Notes: a model not told the origin generated them from the sequence alone. A stretch of 64,000 nucleotides of DNA from Streptomyces pyxinae (GCF_024756275.1 NZ_JANUGQ010000028.1:25776-89775), one strand, 5' to 3'. Counted from the stretch's first letter, positions 33,879 to 43,317 are shown. Numbers and translations are program-made.

Positions 33879-35081
33879 ATGAGCAGGCTGGGTCGGGGGA
33901 GGCGCCGCGCGGCGGCCGTACGGTCGGTGACGGCGACAACCATGCCCGTGGTGACACCGGCGGCGGCCGTACGGTCGGTGACGGTGACGGCGATGCCCGG
34001 GGCGACACGGGCGGCGGCCGTACGGTCGGTGACGGTGACGGCGATGCCCGGGGCGACACGGGCGGCAGCCGCCGGGCCGGCCGCCCGGGGCCGGCGCCGG
34101 GGTCCGCTGCGGGGCCTGGCCGCCACCGCCGTGGCCACGGTGCTGGCGCTGACGGCCGGCGGCTGTGTGACCGTCCACGGTGAGCTGGCGGTCGTACCGT
34201 CGGCGAGCCGGGCGGAGGCCGCCCGGGCGCTCAAGGACTTCACCGAGAGCTACAACGCCTCCAACGCGGCGTACGACCCCGCGCTGAACGCCGGCCGGGT
34301 GACCGGCGCCCTGGGCGCGATCAACCAGGCGGGGCTGAAGGCCCGGAGCGTCACCCAGCCGGGCGGCAACCCCCGGCACAAGCCGCTGATCCTCTCCGAC
34401 GCCGCCTTCACCATCCCGAAGAAGGCCGGGTGGCCGCGCTGGTTCCTGGCGGACGCCACCGCCGACCAGGGCTCGGGCCCGTCCACGACCTCCCGCTGGG
34501 CCGTCGTCTTCGTGCGCAACGGTCCCCAGCAGCTCTGGGAGGCGGCCTATCTCCAGGTGCTGGCCCGGGACGAGCTGCCGAAGTTCCGGACCGACGCGGA
34601 CGGCTGGGCGGTGCCGGTGGCGGCCGACGCGGCGGAGCCGGCGGTCGCGCCCCGGGAGCTGAGCCGGGAGTACGTCTCGTACCTCCGGACCGGCAGACCC
34701 GAGCACTTCGCGGCGGGCCCCGAGACCTCGGCCTGGCGGGAGAAGCGCCGGACGACGGCCAGCCGGCCGGGCCTCTCCACGCAGTACGTCGACCAGCCGC
34801 TGGACTCGGGCGACTTCGCTCCGCTCGGGCTGGCAACCGAGGACGGGGGCGCGCTGGTCTTCTTCGCGACCCGCTACTTCGACCGCCAGACGGCCGCGGC
34901 CGGCTTCCGGCCGAGGACGAACGCGGAGGTACGGGCGCTGACGACCGGCCAGGTGAAGTCCACGCTCACCAAGGAGTGGGTCTCCAGCCAGGTGGCCCGG
35001 GTGGCCCCGGCGGGCGCCCGGCAGAACCAGGTGACGGTGCTCAACCGGATCCAGGGCGTGGTGGCGGCCAAGGGCTCCTGA
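33879..35081 (+). CDS. Hypothetical exported protein with 17-residue N-terminal repeats
   Basis: A 400-residue protein of unknown function. Residues 11-61 are three tandem 17-residue repeats (AAAVRSVT...MPGATR), then an Arg-rich stretch, a hydrophobic segment (about 78-95) and a lipobox-like LTAGGC; the exported part is about 300 residues. Its body resembles unannotated actinobacterial exported proteins, with no recognised domain. The ATG at 33879 has AGAAGG upstream. If that start is right, the signal's n-region is about 75 residues, very long; a shorter start at the ATG in the last repeat would give a normal signal. Confidence 0.7.
   Translation: MSRLGRGRRRAAAVRSVTATTMPVVTPAAAVRSVTVTAMPGATRAAAVRSVTVTAMPGATRAAAAGPAARGRRRGPLRGLAATAVATVLALTAGGCVTVHGELAVVPSASRAEAARALKDFTESYNASNAAYDPALNAGRVTGALGAINQAGLKARSVTQPGGNPRHKPLILSDAAFTIPKKAGWPRWFLADATADQGSGPSTTSRWAVVFVRNGPQQLWEAAYLQVLARDELPKFRTDADGWAVPVAADAAEPAVAPRELSREYVSYLRTGRPEHFAAGPETSAWREKRRTTASRPGLSTQYVDQPLDSGDFAPLGLATEDGGALVFFATRYFDRQTAAAGFRPRTNAEVRALTTGQVKSTLTKEWVSSQVARVAPAGARQNQVTVLNRIQGVVAAKGS
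33909..34061 (+). repeat. Three tandem 51-bp repeats
   Basis: The second and third copies appear identical; the first differs at several bases (about 33909-33959). In frame, 17 codons per unit, inside the exported protein gene. Confidence 0.9.
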
Positions 35082-35320
35082 CCGCCGTCCGGGACCGCTG
35101 GTCCTCCGGGACTCCCGACCGACTCCGGGCCTACCGGCCGGCTCCGGGGCTCCCGACCGGCTTCGGGCCTACCGACCGTCCGGGACAGCTGATCGTCCGG
35201 GACCGCTGGTCGTCCGGGATCGCTGGTCGTCCGGGGTTCCTGGCCGTCCCGGGGTTCCTGGCCGGCCCGGGGTTCGGCCGCCCGGGGGCGCGGCCCCGGG
35301 GCTTCCCGCTCCGCCGCCGG
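35082..35320. repeat. Degenerate ~12-19-bp repeats between convergent genes
   Basis: Repeats of cgtccggg(a/g)...ctggtcgt and cccggggttcctggcc fill the 239-bp gap. No gene is visible. Confidence 0.6.
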
Positions 35321-36061
35321 TCAGCGCCGAGTGGGCCAGGCCACCGCGTGCCGGTCGTGCTCGTCGCCGTCGAACTGGTCGGCGTGGCGGGCGCAGGCGT
35401 CGGTGAGGGTCTCCAGCAGGGTCAGCGGGTCCGGCAGCGGGTGCTCGGGGCCCCGCAGCCAGTCCACGCCCAGCTCACCGGGGAGCCGGGCGGGCGGTAC
35501 GAGCACATAGCTGCCGCGGCAGTGCCAGCGCAGCCCCGGGTGCTCGTCCATGGTCTCGGGGTGGCAGTCCAGCTCGCAGGGCCACCACTCGTCCTCGTCC
35601 TCGGGGGTGCCCCGGGTGGCGGTGAAGAAGAGCATCCGGCCGTCGCCGGACTCGGCGACCGGGCCCACGTCGACGCCGTCCGCGAGCAGCCGCTCCAACG
35701 CGGCGCGACCGGCCTCCAGCGGAACGTCCAGGACGTCGTGGACCATGCCGGTCGCGGTGATGAAGTTGGCCGCCGGTTCGGCGGTCGCCCAGCGCTCGAT
35801 CTGGACGCGGTCGGTGGTCGACTGCGTCTGCCAGGCGAAGGAGAGCGGATGCCGGGCGGGGGTGGGACAGCCGATGCGCTCACAGGAACACCGGTAGCCG
35901 ACCGGATGCGCGGCGGGGGCGAGCGGGAGTCCCGCGGCTGCGGTGGCCAGGAGCAGATCCGCGCGGCTGGGGGCCTCGGCGGCGGTTTTCCTGGGCCGCC
36001 GGCGCAGCCAGTGCGCGAGTTTGCTCTCCGTGCCGCGGTAGCGGCCGATCCCGTCGCCCAT
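35321..36061 (-). CDS. Prim-Pol-like (bifunctional primase/polymerase) domain protein
   Basis: A 246-residue soluble protein of a family usually named bifunctional DNA primase/polymerase N-terminal-like in Streptomyces. It shows GLPLAPAAHPVGYRCSC (about 44-60) with CSC..C Cys residues, then HPLSFAWQTQSTTD, where active enzymes carry the start of the archaeo-eukaryotic primase fold. The acidic metal motif is not clearly preserved, so activity is doubtful. ATG at 36061 with GAGGGG six to seven nt upstream. It is not next to plasmid or phage genes. Confidence 0.7.
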   Translation of the reverse strand: MGDGIGRYRGTESKLAHWLRRRPRKTAAEAPSRADLLLATAAAGLPLAPAAHPVGYRCSCERIGCPTPARHPLSFAWQTQSTTDRVQIERWATAEPAANFITATGMVHDVLDVPLEAGRAALERLLADGVDVGPVAESGDGRMLFFTATRGTPEDEDEWWPCELDCHPETMDEHPGLRWHCRGSYVLVPPARLPGELGVDWLRGPEHPLPDPLTLLETLTDACARHADQFDGDEHDRHAVAWPTRR

Positions 36062-36582
36062 CTATCCCCTCACACCTCTGCGCAGACGTGCTGGACCCTG
36101 CCGGTCCCTGCCATGGTCCCACCATCCTGCGCCCCGGGTGACCGGAGTCGGGAACGAGGGGTGAGGAGACCGGGTCTTCCCGGTGACGTACCGCGCCGAA
36201 ATGACCCTATTTCCGGTGTTTCGCACCCGCGCCGCACCCCTCCGCGCCCCCTCCGCCACCGGTCCGGCGTGACCGGCCCCACGCCGCCGGACCGGCGCCG
36301 GAGCACCTCCCGGCCTCCGGAATCCACGACTCCGCCCCTGGCGGGCGACCGGCCGACCGGCAGGGGCCGGCGCACCGGTGGGCCGGGCGACGTGCCGGGC
36401 GGTATGCCGGGAAGCCGTACGAGGTGCCGCCCGAGACGCGGCACGAGGCCTCCCGCGGAGTCCCGTACGAGGTGTCGTACGAAGCACGCCGACGATCCGG
36501 TGCGCGGAGGCTCCTGAGGGCTCACCATGGGCAGGGCACGCACACCCCGCGTGCGCCCCAACACGCCCGTGAGGAGCCCTCC
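36062..36582. other. 521-bp divergent intergenic region
   Basis: Upstream region of both the Prim-Pol-like and DDAH genes. It has short repeated cgtacgaggtg elements (about 36417-36480); no gene, RNA or clear promoter pair can be supported. Confidence 0.5.
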
Positions 36583-37398
36583 TTGCACCGTGACGCGACA
36601 CCCCGCCGCTACCTGATGTGCCCACCCACGCACTTCAGGGTGACCTACTCCATCAACCCGTGGATGGACCCGGCGAAACCGGTCGACCTGCGCCTCGCCC
36701 TCACCCAGTGGGAGGACCTGCGCGACCGCTACCGTGGACTCGGCCACACCGTCGAGCTGCTGGAACCCCGCGACGACCTGCCCGACATGGTGTACGCCGC
36801 CAACGGTGCCACCGTCATCGAGGGCCGGGTGCTGGGCGCCCGGTTCGCCTTCCCCGAGCGCACCGCCGAGGCCGAGGTGCACCGGGACTGGTTCCGGGCG
36901 CACGGCTTCGCCGACGTACGGGAGCCGGACCATGTCAACGAGGGCGAGGGCGACTTCGCCGTCACCGCCTCGTACATCCTGGCCGGCCGGGGCTTCCGGT
37001 CCAGCCCGCTGTCGCACCCCGAGGCGCAGGAGTTCTTCGGCAGACCGGTGATCGGGCTCGATCTGATCGACCCGCGCTACTACCACCTGGACACGGCGCT
37101 CTGTGTGCTGGACGAGGCGGCGGGCGAGGTCATGTACTACCCGGGCGCGTTCAGCCCCGGGAGCAGGGCGGTGCTCGCCCGGCTCTTCCCGGACGCGCTG
37201 ATCGCGAGCGAGGCGGACGCGGCGGCGCTGGGGCTGAACGCGGTGAGCGACGGACGGCACGTACTGCTGCCGCAGGCCGCGGTGGGGCTGTTCGAGCCGC
37301 TGCGGAAGCGCGGCTTCGAACCGATCGGGATGGATCTGGACGAGCTGCTGAAGGGCGGGGGCAGTGTGAAGTGCTGCACCCAGGAGCTGCGGCCCTGA
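36583..37398 (+). CDS. ddaH: Dimethylarginine dimethylaminohydrolase (DDAH)
   Basis: Hydrolyses methylated arginines to citrulline and methylamines; a guanidino-modifying enzyme related to arginine deiminase. The 271-residue protein has the family's MCPPTHFRVTYSINPWM start, MVYAANGA, GDFAV, the catalytic YYHLDTALC His and the C-terminal catalytic Cys in VKCCTQEL. The TTG start at 36583 is chosen for its GAGGAG site six nt upstream and for the HRDATPRRYLMCPPTHF start common in Streptomyces; an internal ATG lies 11 codons later. It is monocistronic in this context. Confidence 0.88.
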   Translation: MHRDATPRRYLMCPPTHFRVTYSINPWMDPAKPVDLRLALTQWEDLRDRYRGLGHTVELLEPRDDLPDMVYAANGATVIEGRVLGARFAFPERTAEAEVHRDWFRAHGFADVREPDHVNEGEGDFAVTASYILAGRGFRSSPLSHPEAQEFFGRPVIGLDLIDPRYYHLDTALCVLDEAAGEVMYYPGAFSPGSRAVLARLFPDALIASEADAAALGLNAVSDGRHVLLPQAAVGLFEPLRKRGFEPIGMDLDELLKGGGSVKCCTQELRP

Positions 37399-37471
37399 CA
37401 CGCGCCTGGCACTGAACTGCCCCCTACCCCTCGCTCGGACGTCCACGTGGTCCTGACGTCCGCGCGGGGGC

Positions 37472-38560
37472 TCAGCGGGAGGCCGGGCGGGGCGGCCAGC
37501 GGTCGCCCCACTCGGTGTCCCGGGCCGCCTTGTAGAGCACCCCGTGCCGCTTGGTCACGGTCTCCCGGCGCAGCCCCTGCCCCTGCCGCCCGCCCGCGCT
37601 CCCGGCGCTCTCGGCGCTCTCGGCGCTCTCGGCGCTCTCGGCAGGCTCACCCTCCGTACCGCCCGCGCAGAGGTCCAGCAGCACCTGGCCCTTGCGGATC
37701 TGCGGCTTGCGGATCACCCGCTCCGGCACCGGTTCGGCGGGGAACCGGGTGGCCACGACATAGCCGAACTTCTCGTCCTCGTACGCCAGTGAGCCGCCCT
37801 TCACCCGCCGGTGCAGCGAGGAGCGGCTGACCCGGGCCGCGAAGTGGCACCAGTCGCTGCCCGGCACGATGGGGCAGGCGGCGCTGTGCGGGCAGGGGGC
37901 GGCGATCCGGAATCCGGCGGCGATCAGCCGGTCCCGGGCCTCGATGATCCGGTCGTAGCCGTCCGGGGTGCCCGGCTCCACGATCACCACCGCCCGCGCG
38001 GCCCGGGCGGCCTCCGTGACGACGGCGGCCCGGTCCTCCGGGGTCAGCTCCTTGAGCACGTACGAGACGGTGACCAGGTCGGTGTCCTCGATCCGGAGCG
38101 CCGAGCCGATCCGCGACCGCTCCCAGCGGGCCTCCCGCAGCCCCGGCACCCCGGAGGCGACGGCCAGCTCCCGGCCCAGCCGCAGCGCGGGCTCGGCCCA
38201 GTCCAGGACCGTCGTACGGGGGGCCCGCTCCGCTTCCTCCCAGGCCTCGGCCACCGCCCAGGTCGCCGCGCCGGTGCCGCCGCCGATGTCGGTGTGGGTG
38301 GCCGGCGCCCACTCCGGCGCCGCCTCCCGCAGCGCGTCCACCGCCGCCCGTACCGCCTCGAAGGTGGCGGGCATCCGGTACGCGGCGTAGGCGGCCACGT
38401 CCGAGCGGTCCCGCAGCACGGGGGCGTCGGTCGGGGTGGTGCCCCGGTAGCTGGCGATGAGCCGGTCGACGGCGGCCGCGGCCTGGGTCGGGGGCAGCCC
38501 GTCGAGCAGCCCGGCGAGGGCGGCGCGCAGGGCTTCCGGGGCGGAGGGGGAGGCGTTCAC
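37472..38560 (-). CDS. Rsm22-like small-subunit rRNA methyltransferase
   Basis: SAM-dependent methyltransferase of the Rsm22 family, linked to the small ribosomal subunit or mitoribosome. The 362-residue protein has a SAM-binding THTDIGGGTGAATWA motif (about 100-113), VLKELTPEDRAAVV, VIVEPGTPDGYD and the Zn-binding-type Cys cluster CPHSAACPIVPGSDWCHF. An (AES)n repeat from a 9-bp tandem (about 37605-37645) interrupts the C-terminal part. The GTG at 38560 has TACCAT 6 nt upstream and no ribosome site, as in leaderless genes. Confidence 0.83.
   Translation of the reverse strand: MNASPSAPEALRAALAGLLDGLPPTQAAAAVDRLIASYRGTTPTDAPVLRDRSDVAAYAAYRMPATFEAVRAAVDALREAAPEWAPATHTDIGGGTGAATWAVAEAWEEAERAPRTTVLDWAEPALRLGRELAVASGVPGLREARWERSRIGSALRIEDTDLVTVSYVLKELTPEDRAAVVTEAARAARAVVIVEPGTPDGYDRIIEARDRLIAAGFRIAAPCPHSAACPIVPGSDWCHFAARVSRSSLHRRVKGGSLAYEDEKFGYVVATRFPAEPVPERVIRKPQIRKGQVLLDLCAGGTEGEPAESAESAESAESAGSAGGRQGQGLRRETVTKRHGVLYKAARDTEWGDRWPPRPASR
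37605..37645 (-). repeat. 9-bp tandem repeat (ctcggcgct)
   Basis: Four or more copies in the Rsm22-like gene, coding for Ala-Glu-Ser units. Confidence 0.8.
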
Positions 38561-38708
38561 CGACCCATGGTAGGCGGCGGTGCGGGAGCCCCGGTCACGG
38601 CGGGGGCCGGTCGTGACCGGCGCTTCCGCCGCTGTACGAGCCTCCCGGCGCGACGGCAGCCGGGAGGGCCGTACCGCCAAGCCTTCAAGCCATCAAGCCT
38701 TCAGGCCG

Positions 38709-40154
38709 TCATACCTTCGGGCCCCCGTCCGACTGCTCCGCGCCCTCGGGGCGTCCCGGGCGGCAGAGGCCGAGGAAGCAGCCCAGCGCGGCCAGCGCGC
38801 AGACCAGCTGGACCACGGCCATCGGCACCGCCGTGCCCTCGCCCGCGACGCCGACCAGCGGTGAGGCCACGGCGCCGACCAGGAACGAGGTGGTGCCCAG
38901 CAGCGCCGAGGCGGACCCGGCCGCGTGCGGGGTCCGCATCAGGGCCTGGGCGTTGGCGGTCGGCATCGCCAGGCCCATCGCGGCCATCACCACGAACAGC
39001 CCGGCGGACACCGGAACCAGCCCCACGTCCCCGACCAGCCCGCTGGTCATCACCAGCAACGCGGCGGAGGCCACGGCGATCACGGCGAGGCCGGTGCCGA
39101 GGACCTTGTTCATGTCCACCCGGCCCATCAGCAGCTTGCCGTTGACCTGGCCGACGATCACCAGCCCGACCGAGTTGAGCCCGAAGAGCAGGCTGAAGGT
39201 CTGCGGGGAGGCCCCGTAGATCTCCTGGATCACGAAGGGCGAGGCGGAGATGTACGCGAAGAGGACGGCGAAGGCCAGTCCGGCGGTGAGCGTGTAACCG
39301 GTGAACACCCGGTCGCCGATCAGGCCCCGCATGGTGGCCAGCGCCTCGCCGACGCCGCCCGGGTGGCGCCGCTCGGGCGGCAGGGTCTCGCCCAGCCACC
39401 GCCAGACGACCAGGGTGAGCAGCAGGCCCACGGCGGTGAGCGCGTAGAAGACCCCGCGCCAGTCGGTGAGCCGCAGGATCTGGCCACCGATGAGCGGGGC
39501 GACCACCGGCGCGACCCCGGAGATCAGCATCAGTGAGGCGAAGAACCGGGCCATCGCCACGCCGTCGTAGAGATCGCGCACCACCGCCCGGGCGATCACG
39601 ATGCCCGCCGCCCCGGCGAGTCCCTGGAGCAGCCGGAAGCCGATGAGCAGCCCGGCGCTCGGCGCGAAGGCGCAGACGGCGGTGGCCAGCACGTACACCA
39701 GCATGCCGATCAGCAGCGGCCTGCGGCGGCCCCACTTGTCGCTCATCGGGCCGACCACCAGCTGGCCGAGCGCCATCCCGGCGAGGCAGGCGGTCAGGGT
39801 GAGCTGGACGGTGGCGGCGGGCGCGTCCAGGACCCGGGTGACCTGCGGCAGCGCCGGGAGGTACATGTCCATGGAGAGCGGCGGCAGCGCGGTGAGGCCG
39901 CCCAGGATCAGGGTGACCAGCAGGCTCGCCCGCCGCGCCCCGGCACCCGCCACCGGTGCCGGGGCGCCCGGGGTCGCCGGGGCGGCCCCGGTGAGCGGCG
40001 TGGTCCCGGCCACCGGGGCGGCCGGGTCCGCGCCCGGCGCGGGCAGGTGTTCCCGCTGGTCCCGCGCGCGGTCTCCTCCGTGTTCCCGCGCGTGGGGGAC
40101 GTGCTCCTGGGCGGTCGGCACGTGTTCTCGGCTTCTCGGGCCGCTGTCCGGCAT
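38709..40154 (-). CDS. Bcr/CflA-type drug exporter (MFS)
   Basis: A 481-residue, 12-helix H+-driven multidrug exporter. After about 75 residues of His/Arg/Pro/Gly-rich cytoplasmic N-terminus come the Bcr/CflA marks: LPPLSMDMYLPALPQVTR (about 90-107), VGPMSDKWGRRRPL in loop 2-3, and later the long, regularly spaced helices. The ATG at 40154 has GGAG nine to ten nt upstream and is preferred over two ATGs further up. Substrate unknown; family members export bicyclomycin, chloramphenicol or sulfonamides. Confidence 0.88.
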   Translation of the reverse strand: MPDSGPRSREHVPTAQEHVPHAREHGGDRARDQREHLPAPGADPAAPVAGTTPLTGAAPATPGAPAPVAGAGARRASLLVTLILGGLTALPPLSMDMYLPALPQVTRVLDAPAATVQLTLTACLAGMALGQLVVGPMSDKWGRRRPLLIGMLVYVLATAVCAFAPSAGLLIGFRLLQGLAGAAGIVIARAVVRDLYDGVAMARFFASLMLISGVAPVVAPLIGGQILRLTDWRGVFYALTAVGLLLTLVVWRWLGETLPPERRHPGGVGEALATMRGLIGDRVFTGYTLTAGLAFAVLFAYISASPFVIQEIYGASPQTFSLLFGLNSVGLVIVGQVNGKLLMGRVDMNKVLGTGLAVIAVASAALLVMTSGLVGDVGLVPVSAGLFVVMAAMGLAMPTANAQALMRTPHAAGSASALLGTTSFLVGAVASPLVGVAGEGTAVPMAVVQLVCALAALGCFLGLCRPGRPEGAEQSDGGPKV

Positions 40155-40285
40155 GCTCGGCTCCTGTTCCATGGGTAGGCCATCCATGGTGACAGCTCGC
40201 CCCTGGTTGTTGAAAGCTCAAGCTGCGGCGCTCCGGCGGACGGCCCCGGGACCCGGCCGGGTCCCGGAACGCGGCCCCGCCCACG

Positions 40286-41935
40286 TCAGGCGGGCTTCAG
40301 CCCCGGTGTGCCCGCCTCGGTGACGAAGGAGGCGGCGGTGGTGACCGGGGCGCCCGGGACGGTGACCTTCGCCACGGTGCGGAAGTCCGCCCGGGCCAGC
40401 CGCTCGGTGAGGGTGACCTTCAGATAGCCGCGCCGCCCGTCGTAGAACCGCAGGTGCGGATTGGCCCGCAGGAAGGTCTCCCAGTTGGCCGGGTGCTCGG
40501 CGCCGTCCTTGCCGCTGGCGACGGAGGTGGCGACCAGCTCGGTGCCGACCGTGCGCGACCCGGGGTCGTCGAAGTCGGCCTTGAGGTCGAAGGCGTACCC
40601 GACGTGCACATCGCCGGTCAGCACCACCAGGTTCTCCACCCCGGCCGCGCGGACCCCGTCCAGCAGCCGCTGCCGGGAGGCCGGGTAGCCGTCCCAGGAG
40701 TCCATGGAGAGCTTGAAGTCCGGGGTGGTGCGGTCGCGCCGCTGGGCGAAGGTGACCTGCTGCGGCACCAGGTTCCAGCGGGCCGACGAGCGCCGCCAGC
40801 CGTCGAGCAGCCAGCGCTCCTGGGCGGCGCCGACCATGGTGCGGGCGGGGTCCTCGGACTCCGGGCCCGGCCGCTGCCAGCCGTCGCCGTACGCCTGGTC
40901 GGAGCGGTACTGCCGGGTGTCGAGCACGTCGAACTGGGCCAGCCGCCCGAAGTGCAGCCGCCGGTAGAGGCGCATGTCCGGACCGGTCGGGCGCTGGGGC
41001 GCGCGGAGCGGCTGGTTCTCCCAGTAGGCCCGGTACGCGGCGGCCCGGCGCAGCAGGAACTCCTCGGGCGGCACGTCGTTCTCGGGGATGTCGCCCGCGT
41101 AGTTGTTCTCGGTCTCGTGGTCGTCCCAGGTGGCGACGAACGGATGGGCGGCGTGCGCGGCCCGCAGATCGGGGTCGGTCTTGTAGAGCGCGTACCGCAG
41201 CCGGTAGTCGTCCAGGGTGACCGTCTCCCGGTTGAAGTGCGCGGGGAGGGTGCGGTCGGTGTAGGCGCGGGCGCCGCCGGTGGCGTTCACCGCGTACTCG
41301 TAGAGGTAGTCCCCGAGGTGGAAGACCAGGTCCAGGTCCTCGCCGGCGAGGTGGCGGTGGGCGGTGAAGTAGCCGTCGTGGTACGCCTGGCAGGAGACGG
41401 CGGCCAGCCGCAGTTCCCTTACCCGGGCCCCGGGGCGCGGCGCGGTCCGGGTACGGCCCACCGGACTGGTCCACTTCCCCGCGCGGAACCGGTAGTAGTA
41501 CACCCGTCCGGCGTCGAGCCCGGCGACCTCGGCGCGGACGCTGTGGTTGAACTCGGGGTGGGCGGTGGCCTCGCCGCGCCCGGCGATCCGGCGGAACCGC
41601 TCGTCGTGCGCCAGTTCCCAGCGGACGGCGACCCGGGCCCGGGGCAGCCCGCCGCCGGGCTCGTACGGGCGGGGCGCCAGCCGCGTCCACAGCAGTACGG
41701 CACCGGGCAGCGGGTCGCCCGACGCCACGCCGAGGGTGAACGGGTCCTCGGTGATCCGCCGGGCGTCCAGTTCGGCGGCGTGCGCGGAGCCGGGCAGCCC
41801 CACCGAGAAGGCGAGCGCGGCGGCGGCCGCGGTGCCGGTGAGCAGCGAGCGGCGCCCGATGTGCCGGGCGGCGGCCCGCAGTTCGGGCGCGTGCCGGCCG
41901 AACTGCGGTGCGGTGGCGGTGCTGGCGGCGGTCAT
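40286..41935 (-). CDS. phoD: Tat-exported alkaline phosphatase D (PhoD)
   Basis: Secreted phosphodi/monoesterase that releases phosphate from organic phosphates. The 549-residue protein has a Tat signal (IGRRSLLTG near residues 27-35, AHA cleavage region near 52), then a Fn3-like N-terminal domain (GVASGDPLPGAVLLWTRL) and the PhoD catalytic domain with the metal-binding Cys/Asp sites: SCQAYHDGYF, LGDYLYEYA, TWDDHETENNY and LTGDVHVGYA. AGGAGGGG precedes the ATG. PhoD is usually under PhoP control; I did not find a clear PHO box. Confidence 0.93.
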   Translation of the reverse strand: MTAASTATAPQFGRHAPELRAAARHIGRRSLLTGTAAAAALAFSVGLPGSAHAAELDARRITEDPFTLGVASGDPLPGAVLLWTRLAPRPYEPGGGLPRARVAVRWELAHDERFRRIAGRGEATAHPEFNHSVRAEVAGLDAGRVYYYRFRAGKWTSPVGRTRTAPRPGARVRELRLAAVSCQAYHDGYFTAHRHLAGEDLDLVFHLGDYLYEYAVNATGGARAYTDRTLPAHFNRETVTLDDYRLRYALYKTDPDLRAAHAAHPFVATWDDHETENNYAGDIPENDVPPEEFLLRRAAAYRAYWENQPLRAPQRPTGPDMRLYRRLHFGRLAQFDVLDTRQYRSDQAYGDGWQRPGPESEDPARTMVGAAQERWLLDGWRRSSARWNLVPQQVTFAQRRDRTTPDFKLSMDSWDGYPASRQRLLDGVRAAGVENLVVLTGDVHVGYAFDLKADFDDPGSRTVGTELVATSVASGKDGAEHPANWETFLRANPHLRFYDGRRGYLKVTLTERLARADFRTVAKVTVPGAPVTTAASFVTEAGTPGLKPA

Positions 41936-42010
41936 GGGAGACCCCTCCTCGGATTCGGGTGGCCGGAGGCCATTGGAGGGCGTCCGGATGGGGTGCGCTT
42001 ATCGAGTACG

Positions 42011-42026
42011 CGACATCCGTATGTCG
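42011..42026. promoter_or_regulatory. Small palindrome CGACAT-CCGT-ATGTCG
   Basis: Perfect 6-bp arms in the 140-bp gap between phoD and the divergent SDR gene. Possibly an operator; not matched to a known one. Confidence 0.3.
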
Positions 42027-42061
42027 GTCGCATGAGTTCGTGGTGCGGTCCGGGCCTCCCG

Positions 42062-42067
42062 TACGCT
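42062..42067 (+). promoter_or_regulatory. Candidate -10 box (TACGCT) for the SDR gene
   Basis: Ends 8 nt before the ATG at 42076 with no ribosome site. Confidence 0.35.
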
Positions 42068-42075
42068 CCGGCCCC

Positions 42076-42909
42076 ATGGACGCACAGCGCACCGGAGGCC
42101 CGGAACCCACCACCCACAACAGCGGCACCGGGCGAAAGGTGGCGGTCGTCACCGGCGCGGGTTCCGGCATCGGCCGCGCCGTCGCGCTCGCCCTGGCCGC
42201 CGACGGCTGGACCCTGGCCCTGGCAGGCCGCCGCCCCGAACCCCTGGCCGAGACGGCCGCGTTGGCGCGAGAGGCGGTTATCCGGCAGTCGGCGGAGCCG
42301 GCCGACCCGGACTTCCTCCCCCTCCCCACCGATGTCACCGACCCCGCCGCCGTGGCGGCCCTCTTCGGCGCGGTCCGCGACCGTCACGGCCGGCTGGACC
42401 TGCTCTTCAACAACGCGGGAAGCTTCGCGGGCGGCGGCACGCCCCTGGAGGAACTGGACCACGCCACCTGGCGGTCGGTGGTGGACGTCAACCTCACCGG
42501 GGCGTTCCTCTGCGCCCAGGCGGCGTTCCGGCTGATGAAGGAGCAGTCCCCGAGCGGCGGCCGGATCATCAACAACGGCTCCGTCTCCGCGCACGCCCCG
42601 CGCCCGCACTCGGTGGCGTACACCGCGACCAAGCACGCCGTCACCGGCCTGACCAAGTCGCTCTCGCTGGACGGCCGTCCGTACCGGATCGCCTGCGGCC
42701 AGATCGACATCGGCAACGCGGCCACCGAGATGACCGCCGCGATGACGGCCGGCGTCCCCCAGGCCGACGGCCGGCTCGCCGCCGAACCGGTGATGGACGC
42801 CGCCGACGTGGCCCGGACGGTCGCCCATATGGCCGCCCTGCCGCTGGAGGCGAATGTCCAGTTCGCCACCGTGCTGGCCACCAACATGCCGTACATCGGC
42901 CGCGGCTGA
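42076..42909 (+). CDS. Short-chain dehydrogenase/reductase
   Basis: NAD(P)-dependent oxidoreductase, 277 residues, classical SDR. The cofactor motif TGAGSGIG (about 26-33), NNAG (about 112), the catalytic Ser in NNGSVSA (about 167) and YTATK (about 181-185) are all present. The ADGWTLALAGRR strand end (Arg-Arg) favours NADP. The substrate is unknown. There is no ribosome site at the ATG, which has TACGCT 8 nt upstream. The next gene, cutA, has its own box. Confidence 0.88.
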   Translation: MDAQRTGGPEPTTHNSGTGRKVAVVTGAGSGIGRAVALALAADGWTLALAGRRPEPLAETAALAREAVIRQSAEPADPDFLPLPTDVTDPAAVAALFGAVRDRHGRLDLLFNNAGSFAGGGTPLEELDHATWRSVVDVNLTGAFLCAQAAFRLMKEQSPSGGRIINNGSVSAHAPRPHSVAYTATKHAVTGLTKSLSLDGRPYRIACGQIDIGNAATEMTAAMTAGVPQADGRLAAEPVMDAADVARTVAHMAALPLEANVQFATVLATNMPYIGRG

Positions 42910-42935
42910 CCGCCCGCCGGGAGCCCGGCCGGGCG

Positions 42936-42941
42936 TACGCT
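42936..42941 (+). promoter_or_regulatory. Candidate -10 box (TACGCT) for cutA
   Basis: Ends 6 nt before the ATG at 42948; no ribosome site, so probably leaderless. Confidence 0.45.
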
Positions 42942-42947
42942 GCCCGT

Positions 42948-43289
42948 ATGACGGAACGCGAATCCCGCGCCCATGTGGTGGTGACCACGACCACCGACGC
43001 CAAGGAGGCGGCCTACGAGCTGTCCGACACCGCCGTGCGCGAGCGACTCGCCGCCTCCGCACAGGTGTACGGCGTCTCCTCGGTCTACCGCTGGGCGGGC
43101 GAGGTCACCCGCAACGACGAGTGGCGGGTCGACTTCAAGACCCGGGCGGACCTGGTGCCCGAGCTGTCCCGCTACCTGCGCGAGAACCACGAGTTCCTGG
43201 AACCCGAGATCGTCGCCGTCCCCATCGTCGACGGCTCGGCCGGCTACCTGAACTGGATCACGGAGCAGACGGAGCAGCCGCCCCGGTAG
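42948..43289 (+). CDS. cutA: CutA1 divalent-cation tolerance protein
   Basis: A 113-residue trimeric ferredoxin-like protein of the CutA1 family, linked to copper tolerance in E. coli but with no settled biochemical role. Motifs: VVVTTTTDAKEA, a GVSSVYRWAGEV strand (in which family members usually carry the N..pi-strand of the trimer) and EPEIVAVPIVDGSAGYLNWI. The Cys-Cys pair of some copper-binding homologues is absent here. A leaderless-type TACGCT precedes the ATG. Confidence 0.9.
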   Translation: MTERESRAHVVVTTTTDAKEAAYELSDTAVRERLAASAQVYGVSSVYRWAGEVTRNDEWRVDFKTRADLVPELSRYLRENHEFLEPEIVAVPIVDGSAGYLNWITEQTEQPPR

Positions 43290-43317
43290 CCCCGCGCGGC
43301 TCCACGGCGCCGCTCCC

